Part shown: in pieces, positions 62,006 through 64,000 of the stretch
Layout: each line of letters opens with the position of its first letter
How positions within the stretch are numbered: position 1 is the stretch's first letter
Assembly: GCA_943369355.1 (NCBI GenBank)
Contig: CALRMX020000003.1
Location: forward strand, 1-64,000
DNA: 64,000 bases
Direction of reading: 5' to 3'
Source: UBA7662 sp943369355
Lineage (GTDB): Bacteria > Bacteroidota > Bacteroidia > UBA7662
Made by a program: the position numbers and the translations under genes
Notes under the pieces: generated by a model
Told to the model about the DNA's origin: nothing
Seen by the model: the letters and a program-made list of their open reading frames with translations, nothing else
The model's database searches: none

Positions 62006-63301
62006 TCAAAGTAATCCCTGGCTAAGCACTTGGTTTTCGGCTTCCATCTCAATGACCTTTCGTGGGGCCAGAGCATCCACGACCTTATAAATGAAGTAAG
62101 ACATAGCCATGGTGTACTCCGATACCATGAATACGGCAATCAATTGGATGATAAACAAATCCATTGAGCCTTCGATTAACCCACCTTTTTCGGCAAATAT
62201 GCCAACAGCAATGAGTCCCCAAATGCCGCAGATCCAGTGTAAAGCATAGGTGTCGATGGCTGTTTTTATCGGTGAGTTAAACTTCCAGGGCAAGACCAAA
62301 TAGCCAAAAACTGAAGCAAATACGCCGATAGCAAAACTCGACCCGTAACTAACTACTCCAGCGACGGGCGTAATGGCAATAAGCCCAGCAAAGGCTCCCA
62401 AACAAGCGCTTTCTATACGTACTTTCTTGTTGCATACAATTTCCAAAAGCAACCACGTGAGCACCGATGCCGCCGACGACATGATGATGTTGACCACAGC
62501 ATAAAGGCTATTATCTAAGGACCACTCTGTGACACCGCTGCTCAGGCTGAGCCAACCCACCCACAATAGACCCGTGCCTATCAAGACGGTTAAATTGCTA
62601 CTTCGCGTATTCGATTTTAACTTTTTCGAAATTCCAACATTGTCAAAATACAAGCTACCGACCAGTACAGTAAATCCAGCTACAGTATGAACTACTGCAC
62701 CACCGGCAAAATCAAAGGCACCAATACTATTTAAAATCCCTTCTGGATTCCAGAAAGCGTGCGCGATTGGACTGTATACAAAGAGTACAAAAAGAGCCAA
62801 AGTGGCCATAAAAGCGCGAAAACTCATTTTATTCACCAAAAAAACAGTGAGGATCAAGGCTGCAATCAACAAGTGCTTGAGTTGGTACAATGCAAATACT
62901 AGCAAGGGGACTTCGTCGCCAATGAGTTTATCGGCATAAGTGCCTACCCCGTTAAACATGAAAAACGTTTTTGGATTACCAATTATTCCGCCGAAGCTGT
63001 CTCCAAAAACCAAACTAAATCCAAAGAAAAACCAATAAAAAATAAGTATGCCAACAACACTTAAGGCCTTTATAAATGTCCGGTTAATGTTTTTGGTATT
63101 TTCAAGTCCACCGTAAAACATGACCATCCCTGGGATCATGCATATGCTCAGAATTATCGATACAACCATCCAGATGGTATAATCCGACCCCACAGGGCTC
63201 GTGCTCGCTGGGCGTACTCCTGGGAAAACGCTTGCACTGATACTCAGTGAGGCAAAAATCAAAAGGAACACAAACGCATAAACCTGATTGTATTTAATCA
63301 T
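62006..63301 (-). CDS. amt: Ammonium transporter (Amt/Rh family), divergent pore
   Basis: The 431-residue protein has a signal-like N-terminus and about 11 membrane helices. Amt signatures are clear: WMVVSIILSICMIPGMVMFYGG, FDFAGGAVVHTVAGF with the first pore His (His205, AmtB His168), and LHWICGIWGLIAVGIF with the second (His355, AmtB His318). The conserved Asp197 and Trp184 (AmtB Asp160, Trp148) are kept. By motif alignment the gating Phe pair is replaced (AmtB Phe107 to His143, Phe215 to Leu253) and AmtB Ser219 to Val257. It lies 36 nt after a glutaminase gene, with a strong Shine-Dalgarno, and carries no GlnK nearby. Confidence 0.9.
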   Translation of the reverse strand: MIKYNQVYAFVFLLIFASLSISASVFPGVRPASTSPVGSDYTIWMVVSIILSICMIPGMVMFYGGLENTKNINRTFIKALSVVGILIFYWFFFGFSLVFGDSFGGIIGNPKTFFMFNGVGTYADKLIGDEVPLLVFALYQLKHLLIAALILTVFLVNKMSFRAFMATLALFVLFVYSPIAHAFWNPEGILNSIGAFDFAGGAVVHTVAGFTVLVGSLYFDNVGISKKLKSNTRSSNLTVLIGTGLLWVGWLSLSSGVTEWSLDNSLYAVVNIIMSSAASVLTWLLLEIVCNKKVRIESACLGAFAGLIAITPVAGVVSYGSSFAIGVFASVFGYLVLPWKFNSPIKTAIDTYALHWICGIWGLIAVGIFAEKGGLIEGSMDLFIIQLIAVFMVSEYTMAMSYFIYKVVDALAPRKVIEMEAENQVLSQGLL

Positions 63302-63303
63302 AT

Positions 63304-63312
63304 CTCCTCCTC
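63304..63312 (-). promoter_or_regulatory. Strong Shine-Dalgarno of amt
   Basis: GAGGAGGAG immediately upstream of ATG 63301, much stronger than the weak or absent sites before most genes in this window. Confidence 0.6.
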
Positions 63313-63337
63313 TTTAAACCGATTGATAAATCTTGTA

Positions 63338-64000
63338 TTAATTCAATTTTAGCTGGTAATCTTGCAATGCGTTCACTACCTCATCGTGTTTACCTTTTCT
63401 TGCATCATCCAGAGGAGTATTGCCCCATCGATCTTTGGCGAGGATATTGGCTCCATTGCGAATAAGAAAATCGAGCACATTCATTCTTCCTTCTGAGGCC
63501 GCCAAATGCAAAGCCGTTCTACCGTCGTAATCGGCTGCATTGATGTCGACTCCCCGTGCAAAAAGATGCTGTATTTCCAACAAATCCCCTTCGCTCGCTG
63601 CCCAACATAAACTGATCACCCCATCAATCTTCGAATGATTTCGCCTCAGCCTTGGGTCTCGTTTGTTAGAAATAGTAGTTGTTAGGCTATCGTAATTGTG
63701 AAAGTTAAATCGGCTAACGAGCTCTTTACAGAATTCAATTCCACGAACTGTATTGCCTAAATTATCCAAGCGGGGCGACCATATAGCAATTCCCATCAAA
63801 TTGGGAATCACCAACATGAGCCCGCCTCCCACCCCACTTTTGGCCGGTAAACCAATGGTGAAGGCAAACTCTCCGGAAAAATCATACATGCCACATGAAT
63901 TCAATAGCGACAAGCAATTTTTTACCGTATTGGGTTGAAAAACTTGTTCACGGGTTACTGGGCAATTTCCTGCATTGGCTAATGTTGCAGCAGTTACTGC
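63338..64000 (-). CDS. glsA: Glutaminase with C-terminal ankyrin repeats (GLS-like), 5' end outside window
   Basis: The open frame enters from the window edge; about 220 C-terminal residues are visible. The first part is the end of the serine-dependent beta-lactamase-like glutaminase domain: ATLANAGNCPVTREQVF, SCGMYDFSGEFAFTIGLPAK, SGVGGGLMLVIPNLMGIAIW and SPRLDNLGNTVRGIEFC. Then come NFHNYDSL, KRDPRLRR and two ankyrin repeats (ADYDGRTALHLAASEGRMNV, KDRWGNTPLDDARKGKHDEV) and the end ALQDYQLKLN. This is the order of animal GLS, matching even in the YD-RTALH and KDRWNNTP segments as I recall the human protein. The SxxK catalytic part lies beyond the edge. It hydrolyses glutamine to glutamate and ammonia and precedes amt by 36 nt. 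Confidence 0.93.
   Translation of the reverse strand, partial: AVTAATLANAGNCPVTREQVFQPNTVKNCLSLLNSCGMYDFSGEFAFTIGLPAKSGVGGGLMLVIPNLMGIAIWSPRLDNLGNTVRGIEFCKELVSRFNFHNYDSLTTTISNKRDPRLRRNHSKIDGVISLCWAASEGDLLEIQHLFARGVDINAADYDGRTALHLAASEGRMNVLDFLIRNGANILAKDRWGNTPLDDARKGKHDEVVNALQDYQLKLN

Overview
The window comes from a member of the Bacteroidota. Three lines of evidence support this: a complete porP-gldK-gldL-gldM-gldN type IX secretion/gliding operon (42909-48540), a short primary sigma factor (443-1309), and repeated exact matches to the Bacteroidota -7 promoter element TAnnTTTG upstream of genes. TonB receptor/DUF4249, DUF4271, DUF3667 and META lipoprotein genes fit the same phylum. The genus cannot be fixed. 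No rRNA, CRISPR array, insertion sequence, prophage or replication origin was seen.

Layout. 1-6123: mainly minus-strand housekeeping genes (partial lipoprotein, rpoD, pnp, rpsO, accD, class I aldolase). 6352-10401: plus-strand acetyltransferase, comEC, enoyl-CoA hydratase and a haem-binding lipoprotein. 10402-14569: marC, hemE, haemolysin-III, META lipoprotein, DUF3817 and a MarR regulator. 14568-17008: a coupled pair, a two-lobed secreted aspartic protease and a secreted protein with four CBM48-like domains. 18189-20692: PKD lipoprotein, rseP, methyltransferase. 20673-25901: sensor kinase, CheY-like regulator and hybrid kinase. 25977-30201: tRNA-Leu, aconitase, an FtsX/MacB-type permease, tRNA-Cys, and a degenerate duplicate of the tRNA-Cys 3' end plus its terminator.

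31451-40576 is a kynurenine-pathway region: 3-hydroxyanthranilate dioxygenase, ACMS decarboxylase, kynureninase, kynurenine monooxygenase and a cyclase-family candidate formamidase, with a TonB receptor/DUF4249 pair embedded. Tryptophan dioxygenase is not in the window. Because ACMS decarboxylase is present, the set points to catabolism through 2-aminomuconate semialdehyde rather than only to quinolinate and NAD. 40563-53537 holds hemW, a VWA protein, the T9SS operon, a HemD-like protein, DUF4271, a BamA/TamA-like barrel and a MoxR/Mg-chelatase-like ATPase. 53595-61249 holds an AddA/RecB-like helicase-nuclease, prolyl oligopeptidase, a THUMP methyltransferase and a metallo-beta-lactamase-fold hydrolase.

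61443-64000 looks compositionally different (AT-richer). It carries an orphan HTH protein, an Amt-family transporter with altered pore residues, and the 3' part of a glutaminase fused to ankyrin repeats, the architecture of animal GLS. The two most interesting signals are (i) this glutaminase-ankyrin/Amt pair, and (ii) five genes in which an exact TAnnTTTG box ends only 4-5 nt before the start codon, predicting leaderless mRNAs.
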